Shown piece after piece: positions 41,357-50,898 of a stretch of 64,000 bases of DNA. Origin of the DNA: Aquabacter sp040049275 (GTDB lineage: Bacteria; Pseudomonadota; Alphaproteobacteria; Rhizobiales; Xanthobacteraceae); the NCBI RefSeq assembly GCF_040049275.1, contig NZ_JBDZDT010000005.1, forward strand, positions 538,960 to 602,959, given 5' to 3'. The position numbers and the translations under genes are program-made. The notes beneath the pieces were generated by a model. That model saw only the letters and a program-made list of their open reading frames with translations, did no database searches and was not told where the DNA came from. The number at the start of each line of letters is the position of its first letter. Within the stretch, counting starts at the first letter, position 1.

Positions 41357-44028
41357 GGCGCCTCCTCCGCGACGGGCAGCAGGAAGGAAATGCGCAGGCC
41401 GCGCCCCTGCCCGGGCACCGGGCTCTCGGCGCGCACCGTGCCCCCATGGGCCTCGATGATCCCCTTGGCGATGGCGAGGCCGAGCCCCGCCCCCTCCCCG
41501 CCATCGGCCCCCTCGCGGGCGGCGCGGACGAACTTCTCGAACACATGATCCAGCAGCTCGGGCGCGATGCCGACGCCGGTATCGGTCACGGAGAGCACCA
41601 TGTGCGCGCCCTCGCGCCGGGTCGCCACATTGATCGCCGCCCCCTCCCCCGCATGCACCACCGCATTCCCCACCACGTTCGACAAGGCCTGGCCCAGCAG
41701 GATGGGGTCGGCGACGATCAAGGGCAAATCAGGCTCCTGTTCCACCGAGATGTCGGGACGCCCCCAGCGGCGGCGCGCGGCGGCGACCACCTGATGGACC
41801 ACTTCGGAAAGATCAGTCCAGTCGCGGCGCAGGTCCAGGGCGCCGGCCTCAAGGCGGGTGATGGCGAGGAGGTTGCGCACCATGCCGTCCAGATGCTCCG
41901 CCTCCTCGCGCACCTGGAGCAGCAAATCGCGCCGCTGCTCGGGATCGATGCGGTCGCCATAGTCGGAGAGGCTGGAGGCCGCCCCCAGGATGGAGGAGAG
42001 CGGGGTGCGGAAATCATGGCTGATGGAGGCGAGAAGAATGTTGCGCACCCGCTCCGCCTCCGCCGCGCTCTTCACCCCCGCCATCTCGTCCGCCAGCGCC
42101 GCGCGCACCAAGGCCGAGGCGGTCTGGTCCGCGAGCGTGTCGAGAAGCACGCGCTCCTCGGGATCGAGCCCGGGGCGGCTCGCCAGATGCTCGATGCCGA
42201 GCACGCCAACGTTTCCCTGCTGGCCCCGCAGCGGCAGGAACAGCCAGGGCACGCTCGGCAGCGTGCCGGTGCGCGCACCGGCCGGCTCGCCGCGCTCGAA
42301 TGCCCAGCGGGCGGCGCTGAGCGATGCGGTGTCGAGCCGGTCTTCCGGCGGCCACGCGGCGGCGAGCTGGAGGTTGCCGTCCCGCGCCACCAGGACAGTG
42401 GCCGGGCGGCCGAGGATGGCGTGCACCTCGGACGCCGCCCCGTCGGCGATGGAATGAGTGTCCGCCAGGGCGGACAGCTTGCGGGTAAACTCGAACAGGC
42501 GCCGGGACGCCCGCACCCGCTGGATCGCCGCCTTGGCCTGCTCCCGCGCCCGCCCGGCCACCGCCGACATGAGCACCGCGATGACGAGGAAGGCGATGAG
42601 CGCCAGCACCTCGTAGGGCTTCGCCACGGTGAAGGTGTAGATCGGCTCGATGAAGAAGAAATTGTAGGCCAGCGCCGAGAGCACGGACGAGAAGATGGCC
42701 GGCCAGACGCCGTACATGATGGCCGGCACCACCACCGCCAGCAGATAGACCATGGAGACGTTGGGCAGCGGCACGAGCTCGGTGAGCTTCTCCCCCACCA
42801 CGGTCGCGATGGCGACGCTCAGGGTGGCTGCGAAGTATGCGGACGGCAGCCCGATCGGCGGCAGGCGGCGCGGGGAGGCCCCCTCGCCCGGCTCGGCGGA
42901 GAAGGTCACCACATGGACCGCGATGCCGCTCGCCTTGCGCACCAGGGCATCGGCGAGGGTGCGGACGAAAGTCCGCTTGAGGCGAGAAGGCCGGGCCTGC
43001 GCCACCACGATCTGCGTGACATTCTCGAACCGCGCCATGCGCAGCAGTTCGTCCACGAGGTCGGACCCCACGAGGGAGCGCGTCTCGGCGCCCAGGCTCT
43101 CCGCGAGGCGCAGCGCCGCGTCCACGCGCTGGCGGCCGGCGGCGTCCATGGTGGCGCCGGGGCGCTCCACGGTCACGGCGAACCAGGGCGCGTCGGCCAG
43201 ATCCGCAAGGCGCTTCGCCTCGCGCACGACCCGTTCCCCTGAGATGTCGGGGCCGACGCAGACCAGGATGCGCTCGCCCGCCGCCCACGGCCCCTCGATG
43301 GCGCCGCCCTGCATGTGCTCCACAAGGTCGCTGTCCACCCGCGCGGCGACGCGGCGCAGCGCCAGCTCGCGCAGGGCGGTGAGGTTGGACGGCTTGAAGA
43401 AGCGCTCGATGGCGCGGGCTGCCGTGTCCTGCACATAGACCTTGCCCTCGCCAAGCCGCTTCAGCAGTTCTTCGGGGGGCAGGTCCACGAGGAGCACTTC
43501 GTCCGCATCCTGAAGCGCGGTGTCCGGCACGGTCTCGCGGACCCGGACGCCGGTGATGCGCTGCACCACCTCGTTGAGGCTTTCCAGATGCTGGATGTTG
43601 AGCGTGGTCCAGACGTCGATGCCTGCGTCCAGCAGGTCCCGCACATCCTGCCAGCGCTTGGGATGGCGGCTGCCGGGCACATTGGAATGAGCGTATTCGT
43701 CCACCAGCAGCAGGCGGGGACGCCGTGCCAGAGCGCCTTCCAGGTCGAATTCCGGCACCAGATGGCCGCGATAGGGAATGGAGCGGCGCGGCAGGAGTTC
43801 GAGGCCCTCCATGGCCGCCTCGGTCTCCTGGCGCCCGTGGGTCTCGACGATGCCCACCACCACGTCCCCGCCGCCGGCCTTGGCGGCGCGGGCGGCCTGG
43901 AGCATGGCGAAGGTCTTGCCGACGCCGGGCGCCGCGCCGAGGAAGACGCGCAGCTTCCCCCTGCCCTCCCGCTCCGCCATGGCGAGCAGGGCATCGGGCG
44001 AGGCGCGCGGTTTGTCCTCCAGGTTCAT
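41353..44028 (-). CDS. kdpD: Potassium sensor histidine kinase KdpD
   Basis: 891-residue sensor kinase for turgor or potassium. N-terminal KdpD domain with Walker A GAAPGVGKT (31-39) and Walker B-like LLLVDEYAHSNVPGSRH. A USP-like domain follows, then four close membrane helices (about 395-500), a GAF-like part and the kinase core: HisKA with ISHDFRTPLSS (phosphorylated His) and HATPase with NVVGNAVVH and DTGVGI. All catalytic parts are intact. It is separated from kdpC by 240 bases holding a palindromic repeat, so kdpDE probably has its own promoter or partial read-through. Confidence 0.97.
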   Translation of the reverse strand: MNLEDKPRASPDALLAMAEREGRGKLRVFLGAAPGVGKTFAMLQAARAAKAGGGDVVVGIVETHGRQETEAAMEGLELLPRRSIPYRGHLVPEFDLEGALARRPRLLLVDEYAHSNVPGSRHPKRWQDVRDLLDAGIDVWTTLNIQHLESLNEVVQRITGVRVRETVPDTALQDADEVLLVDLPPEELLKRLGEGKVYVQDTAARAIERFFKPSNLTALRELALRRVAARVDSDLVEHMQGGAIEGPWAAGERILVCVGPDISGERVVREAKRLADLADAPWFAVTVERPGATMDAAGRQRVDAALRLAESLGAETRSLVGSDLVDELLRMARFENVTQIVVAQARPSRLKRTFVRTLADALVRKASGIAVHVVTFSAEPGEGASPRRLPPIGLPSAYFAATLSVAIATVVGEKLTELVPLPNVSMVYLLAVVVPAIMYGVWPAIFSSVLSALAYNFFFIEPIYTFTVAKPYEVLALIAFLVIAVLMSAVAGRAREQAKAAIQRVRASRRLFEFTRKLSALADTHSIADGAASEVHAILGRPATVLVARDGNLQLAAAWPPEDRLDTASLSAARWAFERGEPAGARTGTLPSVPWLFLPLRGQQGNVGVLGIEHLASRPGLDPEERVLLDTLADQTASALVRAALADEMAGVKSAAEAERVRNILLASISHDFRTPLSSILGAASSLSDYGDRIDPEQRRDLLLQVREEAEHLDGMVRNLLAITRLEAGALDLRRDWTDLSEVVHQVVAAARRRWGRPDISVEQEPDLPLIVADPILLGQALSNVVGNAVVHAGEGAAINVATRREGAHMVLSVTDTGVGIAPELLDHVFEKFVRAAREGADGGEGAGLGLAIAKGIIEAHGGTVRAESPVPGQGRGLRISFLLPVAEEAP

Positions 44029-44119
44029 GGGTGTCCGAGCGATCCTTCCTGATCGACCTTTGCGGTTTTACATGCGGTTGCCAAGCGGGGACAGGATCCC
44101 GGCCGGGCGCTACGCTATC

Positions 44120-44238
44120 CCCTCTCCCGCTTGCGGGGGAGGGTTAGGGAGGGGGCCGGCCGCAGGCCGGAGGACGCTGGGAAATAGGAGAGGTCGCCTC
44201 TGCCCCCTCCCCAGCCCTCCCCCGCAAGCGGGAGAGGG
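44120..44238. repeat. Palindromic repeat, CCCTCTCCC type, between kdpD and kdpC
   Basis: The arms (44120-44145 and 44213-44238) are identical to those of the repeat at 40295-40411, while the loop differs (GGCCGGCCGCAGGCCGG and more). The two copies frame kdpE-kdpD and the zinc-ribbon gene. Confidence 0.85.
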
Positions 44239-44268
44239 AGTCTAGCAGCGACCTCGGACAAGTACCGC

Positions 44269-44832
44269 TCACTTCAGCGCATCGAGCGCCAAATTGAGCT
44301 TCAGCACGTTCACGCGGGGCTCGCCGAACACGCCGAGGTCCCGGTCCTGCGTCTGCTGGGCCACCAGGGTCCGCACCCGCGCCTCGGGCAGGCCCCGCGC
44401 CTTGGCGACGCGGGCCACCTGTAGCAGAGCGAAGTCCGGCGAGATGTCCGGGTCGAGGCCGCTGCCGGAGGTGGTGACGGCATCCGCCGGGATCGGGCCG
44501 GCAGCCCCGCCCTCCCGAAGGGTCGCCACGTCGGCGACGATGCGGTCCTTCAGCTTGGCGCTGGTGGGGGCGAGGTTGGAGCCCGAGGAGGCGGCCGCAT
44601 CATAGCCGTTGCCGGCGGCGGACGGGCGAGGATGGAAATACCCCTCCCCCGCATTCGCCTGGCCGATGAGCGCGGAGCCCACCACCTTGCCGTCGCGGAC
44701 GATGAGGCTGCCGTTCGCCTTTCCCGGCATCACCGCCTGGGCGATGCCGGTCAGAGCGAGGGGGTAAGCGAGGCCCGTGATGGCCGACAGGGCGACCAGG
44801 GCCACGAGTGCGGGGCGCAATTGGTTGAGCAT
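44269..44832 (-). CDS. kdpC: K+-transporting ATPase subunit KdpC
   Basis: 187-residue subunit of the KdpFABC potassium pump, with one N-terminal membrane helix (about 8-32, PALVALVALSAITGLAYPLAL) and a periplasmic domain. Typical motifs: GSALIGQ, YFHPRPSAAGNGYDA, SGSGLDPDISP and VARARGLP-like RVAKARGLPEARV, ending in VNVLKLNLALD. It is needed to assemble the pump. Starts 14 bases after the kdpB stop. Confidence 0.97.
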   Translation of the reverse strand: MLNQLRPALVALVALSAITGLAYPLALTGIAQAVMPGKANGSLIVRDGKVVGSALIGQANAGEGYFHPRPSAAGNGYDAAASSGSNLAPTSAKLKDRIVADVATLREGGAAGPIPADAVTTSGSGLDPDISPDFALLQVARVAKARGLPEARVRTLVAQQTQDRDLGVFGEPRVNVLKLNLALDALK

Positions 44833-44846
44833 GTGTGCCTCCTCCT

Positions 44847-46901
<2,055 letters not shown>

Positions 46902-46921
46902 GGGACTAAGCTCCCGAGGGA

Positions 46922-48631
46922 TCAGAAGGTCTGGCCGGCGAGCATCTGCACCTGCTCGGCGATGGGGCCGAGGGCGAGCGCCGGGAAGAATTGAAGGCCG
47001 CCCAGGATCAGGATGACGCCGATCAGGAGGGCGACGAACAGCGGGCCGTCGGTGGGGAACGTCCCGCTCGAAGGCGCGAGCCGCGTCTTGGCCGCCAGCG
47101 AGCCGGCGATGGCCATCATGGGCACGATGTAGGCGAAGCGCCCCAGCAGCATGGCGAAGCCGATGGTGGTGTTCCACCAGGGCGTGTTCGCCGAGAGCGA
47201 GGCGAAGGCGGAGCCGTTATTGCCGGTGCCGGAGGCATAGGCATAGAGGATCTCCGTCAGGCCGTGGGGGCCGGCATTGCCAAGGCCCGCGAGGGGCCCG
47301 GGCAGCACCGCCGCCAGCGAGGAGAAGCCGAGCACCGAGACCGGCAGGACGAGGCTGGCGAGCACCGCCATCTTCACTTCCTTGGCCTCGATCTTCTTGC
47401 CGAGATATTCCGGGGTGCGGCCCACCATGAGGCCCGCCACGAACACGGCGATGATCGCCATCACCAGCATGCCATAGAGGCCGGAGCCGACGCCGCCGGG
47501 CAGGATCTCGCCCAGCTTCATCATGACGAGCGGCACCATACCGCCGAGCGGCGTGAACGAGCCGTGCATGGAGTTCACCGCGCCGGTGGACAGGCCCGTG
47601 GTCACGGTCGCCCACAGGGAGGACAGAGCGATGCCGAAACGCACCTCCTTGCCCTCCATGTTGCCGCCGGCCGGATCGAGCCCGGCGGCCTGGAGCACCG
47701 GCGTGCCGGTGGCCTCGGCCCAGTAGCAGGCCGCGACGCCCGCCACGAGCAGGATCATCATGACGCCGAGGAGGGCATAGCCCTGGCGCTTCGAGCCGAT
47801 GAGCCGGCCGAAGGCGAAGACGAGGGCCACCGCGATCACCAGCATCTGCCAGATCTCGAGCATGTTCGCGAGGGCGTTCGGATTCTCGAACGGGTGCGCG
47901 GCGTTGGCGTTGAAGAAGCCGCCGCCATTGGTGCCGAGCTGCTTGATGGCGATCTGGGAGGCCACCGGGCCGAGGGAGATGGTCTGCTGCGCGCCATCGA
48001 GCGTGGTCGCGGTCGCGGAGGCGTCCAGGGTCTGCGGGATGCCGAGGGCGATGAGCGCGATGGCCGTGACGAAGGCCAGCGGCAGCAGCACGTAGAGGGT
48101 GGAACGGGTCATATCCACCCAGAAATTGCCGATGCCCGTGGCATTGGACCGAGCGAAGCCCCGCACCAGCGCGACCGCCAGGGCAAGCCCTGTGGCGGCG
48201 GAGAGGAAGTTCTGCACCGCGAGCCCGAACATCTGGGTGAAGTTGCTCATGGTGGCTTCGCCCACATAGGACTGCCAGTTCGTGTTGGCCACGAACGAGA
48301 CCGCCGTGTTGAAGGCGAGGTCCGGCGTGGTGCCGGCAAAGCCCTGGGGGTTCAGCGGCAGCAGGTCCTGCAGGCGCAGGATCGCATAGAGCAGCACGAA
48401 GCCGGCGGCGTTGAACGCCAGCATGCCGAGCGTATAGGCGACCCATCCCTGTTCGGAGGTCGGATTGACCCCGGCGACACGGTAGACGAGCCGCTCGACG
48501 GGACCGAGAATGGGATGGAGGAAGGTGCGTTCACCCGCATAGACCCGTGCCATGAAGGCGCCGAGCGGCGCGGCGGTGCCGATCACCACCACGAAGAGCA
48601 ATGCGATTTGAAGCCAGCCGTTGGAGGTCAT
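46922..48631 (-). CDS. kdpA: K+-transporting ATPase channel-like subunit KdpA
   Basis: 569-residue membrane subunit related to the KtrB/TrkH channels, which binds K+ for KdpFABC. The four selectivity-filter loops are visible: SFVANTNWQSY, TNGGGFFNANAAHPFENPN, LSTGAVNSMHGSFTPLGG and YASGTGNNGSAFASL. The first Gly-bearing loop TNWQSYVG and the third/fourth loops match the family. About ten helices. 20 bases separate it from kdpB. Confidence 0.98.
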   Translation of the reverse strand: MTSNGWLQIALLFVVVIGTAAPLGAFMARVYAGERTFLHPILGPVERLVYRVAGVNPTSEQGWVAYTLGMLAFNAAGFVLLYAILRLQDLLPLNPQGFAGTTPDLAFNTAVSFVANTNWQSYVGEATMSNFTQMFGLAVQNFLSAATGLALAVALVRGFARSNATGIGNFWVDMTRSTLYVLLPLAFVTAIALIALGIPQTLDASATATTLDGAQQTISLGPVASQIAIKQLGTNGGGFFNANAAHPFENPNALANMLEIWQMLVIAVALVFAFGRLIGSKRQGYALLGVMMILLVAGVAACYWAEATGTPVLQAAGLDPAGGNMEGKEVRFGIALSSLWATVTTGLSTGAVNSMHGSFTPLGGMVPLVMMKLGEILPGGVGSGLYGMLVMAIIAVFVAGLMVGRTPEYLGKKIEAKEVKMAVLASLVLPVSVLGFSSLAAVLPGPLAGLGNAGPHGLTEILYAYASGTGNNGSAFASLSANTPWWNTTIGFAMLLGRFAYIVPMMAIAGSLAAKTRLAPSSGTFPTDGPLFVALLIGVILILGGLQFFPALALGPIAEQVQMLAGQTF

Positions 48632-48670
48632 GGCAGTTGGTTCCAGGTGTGTTGTTGTGTGAAGGGGCGC

Positions 48671-48757
48671 TCAGAAGCGCTCAGGCTGCAGCAGCGCGGC
48701 CAGGAGGTAGGCCGCAAGGCCCAGCGAGACGGCCGCCGCGAGGATGAGATCGATCAT
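48671..48757 (-). CDS. kdpF: K+-transporting ATPase small subunit KdpF
   Basis: 28-residue single-helix peptide (MIDLILAAAVSLGLAAYLL, ending LLQPERF), which matches KdpF: a short membrane helix with a YLL-AL-PE(R/K)F end. KdpF stabilises the KdpABC complex in the membrane. It sits 39 bases before kdpA. The gene is too short for normal gene calling. Confidence 0.92.
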   Translation of the reverse strand: MIDLILAAAVSLGLAAYLLAALLQPERF

Positions 48758-48767
48758 GGCGTCGCCT

Positions 48768-48851
48768 TCACGCCTGAGCCGCCCAGCGGGCGTAGAGCGC
48801 CATCAGCGCGAAGAAGAAAAGGCCAAGGGCCAGGTAGAGAATGTCGAGCAT
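48768..48851 (-). CDS. 27-residue membrane peptide gene upstream of kdpF
   Basis: An open frame of 28 codons starts with MLDILYLALGLFFFALMALY and ends ARWAAQA: one hydrophobic helix and a short basic end, in the same size class as KdpF. GAGAGG lies 8 bases before the ATG, and kdpF follows 10 bases after the stop, so it is likely the first gene of the kdp operon. I believe similar short peptides precede kdpF in other alphaproteobacteria, but I know of no tested function. It may be a second small subunit of the pump. Confidence 0.72.
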   Translation of the reverse strand: MLDILYLALGLFFFALMALYARWAAQA

Positions 48852-48927
48852 GGTTTGAAACCTCTCATCGAGGCCTCAGCAGTTAGTCCCGACCCTCTAA
48901 AGGTGCGATATGGCCTTGGGGGAACCA

Positions 48928-48946
48928 GCATAAGGAATGCATAAAG
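48928..48946 (-). promoter_or_regulatory. Candidate KdpE binding site (direct repeats)
   Basis: On the minus strand TTTATG-N5-CTTATG forms two direct repeats 11 bases apart (CTTTATGC and CCTTATGC), about 80-95 bases before the first kdp gene. The E. coli KdpE site is TTTATA-N5-TTTACA with the same 11-base pitch. Binding is inferred from this match and position. Confidence 0.55.
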
Positions 48947-48986
48947 ATGCCCGCCGGACGCCTGCGGGACGCGGCCCTGAAGTGGC

Positions 48987-49469
48987 TTATCTGTTGATCT
49001 CCACCAGAAGGACCCAGGCCTCCGTCACCGCCTTGACGATGGAGAGGATCATCCCCGCCGCGAGCCAGTAGACGCCGGCAGCATCGCCCATGGCGAGCAG
49101 CACGCCGGCCACGAGATAGGGAAGCGCGGAGAGCTCAAACAGGACGAAATTGAGCAAATAGGCCTTGCGAAGAACCCTGGCCGCCTTGGTCAGCGAGATC
49201 TCGATGGCCGTGCCGACGGCGAGCATCAGGACGGCGAAGAACAGCACCTCGACCGCCAGCAGGCGAAGTCCCTGGTTCGGGACCAGGAAGATCAGCGAGA
49301 GGATCAACACGATCAGCAGAAGGATGAGGGCCAGCAGCGCCCGGTTGGGCAGGCCCGGCGAGGCCAGGATCTTCGGCAGGTTCAGCGAGACGCCCACGAA
49401 CAGGAGGCCCAGCAGCGCGGACGAAGCGCCCACCTGAGCACTGAAGAAGTTTGCCCACGCCTCTTCCAT
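48987..49469 (-). CDS. Four-helix membrane protein, unknown function
   Basis: 160-residue integral membrane protein with about four helices (SALLGLLFVGVSLNL, ALLALILLLIVLILSLIFLV, LLAVEVLFFAVLMLAVGTAI, YLVAGVLLAMGDAAGVYWLAAG). The first segment QVGASSALLGLLFVGVSLN is a conserved start seen in unassigned proteins of many bacteria. No catalytic motif is seen. The ATG giving MEEAWANFFSAQ is used; the frame upstream is Arg/Pro-rich and unlikely. The nuclease-fold gene lies 16 bases upstream on the same strand. Confidence 0.72.
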   Translation of the reverse strand: MEEAWANFFSAQVGASSALLGLLFVGVSLNLPKILASPGLPNRALLALILLLIVLILSLIFLVPNQGLRLLAVEVLFFAVLMLAVGTAIEISLTKAARVLRKAYLLNFVLFELSALPYLVAGVLLAMGDAAGVYWLAAGMILSIVKAVTEAWVLLVEINR

Positions 49470-49485
49470 GATGCCCGCCCGCGCC

Positions 49486-49989
49486 TCACGAACCCCTGCG
49501 CTTCGACCATTCCCACGGCGGGACGAAGTCGAAGGCCCAGAGACCGGCCCCGGCGGCCTTCGCCTGCGCCGCCTCGGCGGCATATTCATCGGAAAATCGC
49601 GGCAGCGCCCAGCCGGCCCGCACCAAGGCGGCGCCGATATCCTGGCCGTTCACGAAGCAGTGCGCCACTTCCCGCGTATAGGCGTCGATCCCGTGGGGGA
49701 AGCAGGTGACGGTGGCGATCCCCACGAACGTGTTCAGAAAGATCGAGGCGCGATCCCCGCACCGCCATGTGGCCTTGCCGTTCTTCTCCGTGCAGGTCTG
49801 GCTGCTCGGCGGCGCCTCCAGATTGGCGAGGCGGATGCTGTTGCCGCCGATCTCGATGGTGCCGCCGTCGATCACCGCGGCGCGGCCAACCATGGCAAGG
49901 TCCTGTCCCGGCACGCGGATCTGCTGCGCCATCGCCGCCGGCGCGAGGAGGCAGAGAACGAGTGCGGCAAGGGCGCGAAGGGCGGTCAT
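49486..49989 (-). CDS. Secreted nuclease-fold (SNase-like) protein with degenerate active site
   Basis: 167-residue exported protein. A signal peptide (TALRALAALVLCLLAPAAMA) precedes a staphylococcal nuclease-like OB fold. Pattern: AAVIDGGTIEIGGNSIRLANLEAPP, then YTREVAHCFVNGQDIGAALVRAGWALP. Compared with the standard VxDGDTxxx and RLxxxDxPE motifs, the metal Asp in DGDT is Gly, the next Asp is Glu, and the catalytic Glu after Pro is Pro; both active-site arginines remain. Nuclease activity is thus doubtful. Four cysteines may form disulfides. An alternative ATG lies at 50019. Confidence 0.78.
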   Translation of the reverse strand: MTALRALAALVLCLLAPAAMAQQIRVPGQDLAMVGRAAVIDGGTIEIGGNSIRLANLEAPPSSQTCTEKNGKATWRCGDRASIFLNTFVGIATVTCFPHGIDAYTREVAHCFVNGQDIGAALVRAGWALPRFSDEYAAEAAQAKAAGAGLWAFDFVPPWEWSKRRGS

Positions 49990-50121
49990 GAGCGGACTTT
50001 CGCTGCGGAATGCCGCCATCAAAGCAAACCCCGCCGCCGCACGCCAGGGCCGGGGCGAGCGAACAAAAGCCGGCTCCGGTGGGTTTAGCTGGACGTCCGC
50101 TGCGAGCGAGGGGTTCAGCAG

Positions 50122-50781
50122 ATGGAAGCGAACGCTCTTTCTTCCCGGCCGCGCGGCATCGGCAACGTCATCGCACCGCCGCGCTTCATCCTGTTCGCAT
50201 GCGTGCTCTTGCCCGCCAGCGCCGCCGCAGTGTGGCTTTGGGGCTGGCGGCTGGGGCTGATGATCGGGTTCGACGTGGCGAGCCTCGTATTCCTCGCATC
50301 CTGCCATTCGCTGTTCGACGACAATCCCAACGACATGCGCGAGACCGCCACGCGGAACGATGCGAACCGCGCAGGGCTGCTGGCAATCACCGTCCTGGTC
50401 GTCCTAGTGATCCTTGCGGTGGTGGCCAACGTGCTGATGGACAAGGGGGAAGCCAGCTCGGCCATGATCGTGGTGATCGTCGTGACGCTGGTCGCCGCGT
50501 GGCTGTTCGCCAACACGGTTTACGCCATCCACTACGCGCACATGTACTACACGGCGGACGAGGAAAAGAGCGACACCGGCGGCCTCGTATTTCCGGAGAC
50601 CAAAGAGCCGAACTACTGGGACTTCATCTATTTCGCCTTCTGTCTGGGCATGACCTTCCAGACCTCCGACGTCAACATAACGAGCACCCATTTCCGCGGC
50701 GTGGTGACGCTCCATTGCCTCGCCGCCTTCGTGTTCAACCTCGGCGTTCTCGCCTTCACCATCAACGTGTTGAGCGGCTGA
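50122..50781 (+). CDS. DUF1345 family membrane protein
   Basis: 219-residue protein with four or five membrane helices (FILFACVLLPASAAAVWLW, LGLMIGFDVASLVFLA, ITVLVVLVILAVVANVLM, IVVIVVTLVAAWLFANTVYAIHYAHMYY). The family hallmark is DFIYFAFCLGMTFQTSDVNI, with the conserved Thr-Phe-x-Thr-Ser-Asp, which looks like a pore or binding segment. The function is not known. It stands alone, divergent from the SNase-like gene. Confidence 0.88.
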   Translation: MEANALSSRPRGIGNVIAPPRFILFACVLLPASAAAVWLWGWRLGLMIGFDVASLVFLASCHSLFDDNPNDMRETATRNDANRAGLLAITVLVVLVILAVVANVLMDKGEASSAMIVVIVVTLVAAWLFANTVYAIHYAHMYYTADEEKSDTGGLVFPETKEPNYWDFIYFAFCLGMTFQTSDVNITSTHFRGVVTLHCLAAFVFNLGVLAFTINVLSG

Positions 50782-50898
50782 GTGCCGGTGTCCTCTGCTG
50801 CCAAGGCTGCCCATCGGCGCTGCGCGTGCATGTCATTTAGCTGCTAAGCTAAAGCGCATCTCTTGTCGCCTCCTCCCCCGCAGCCGGAGCAATCCACC

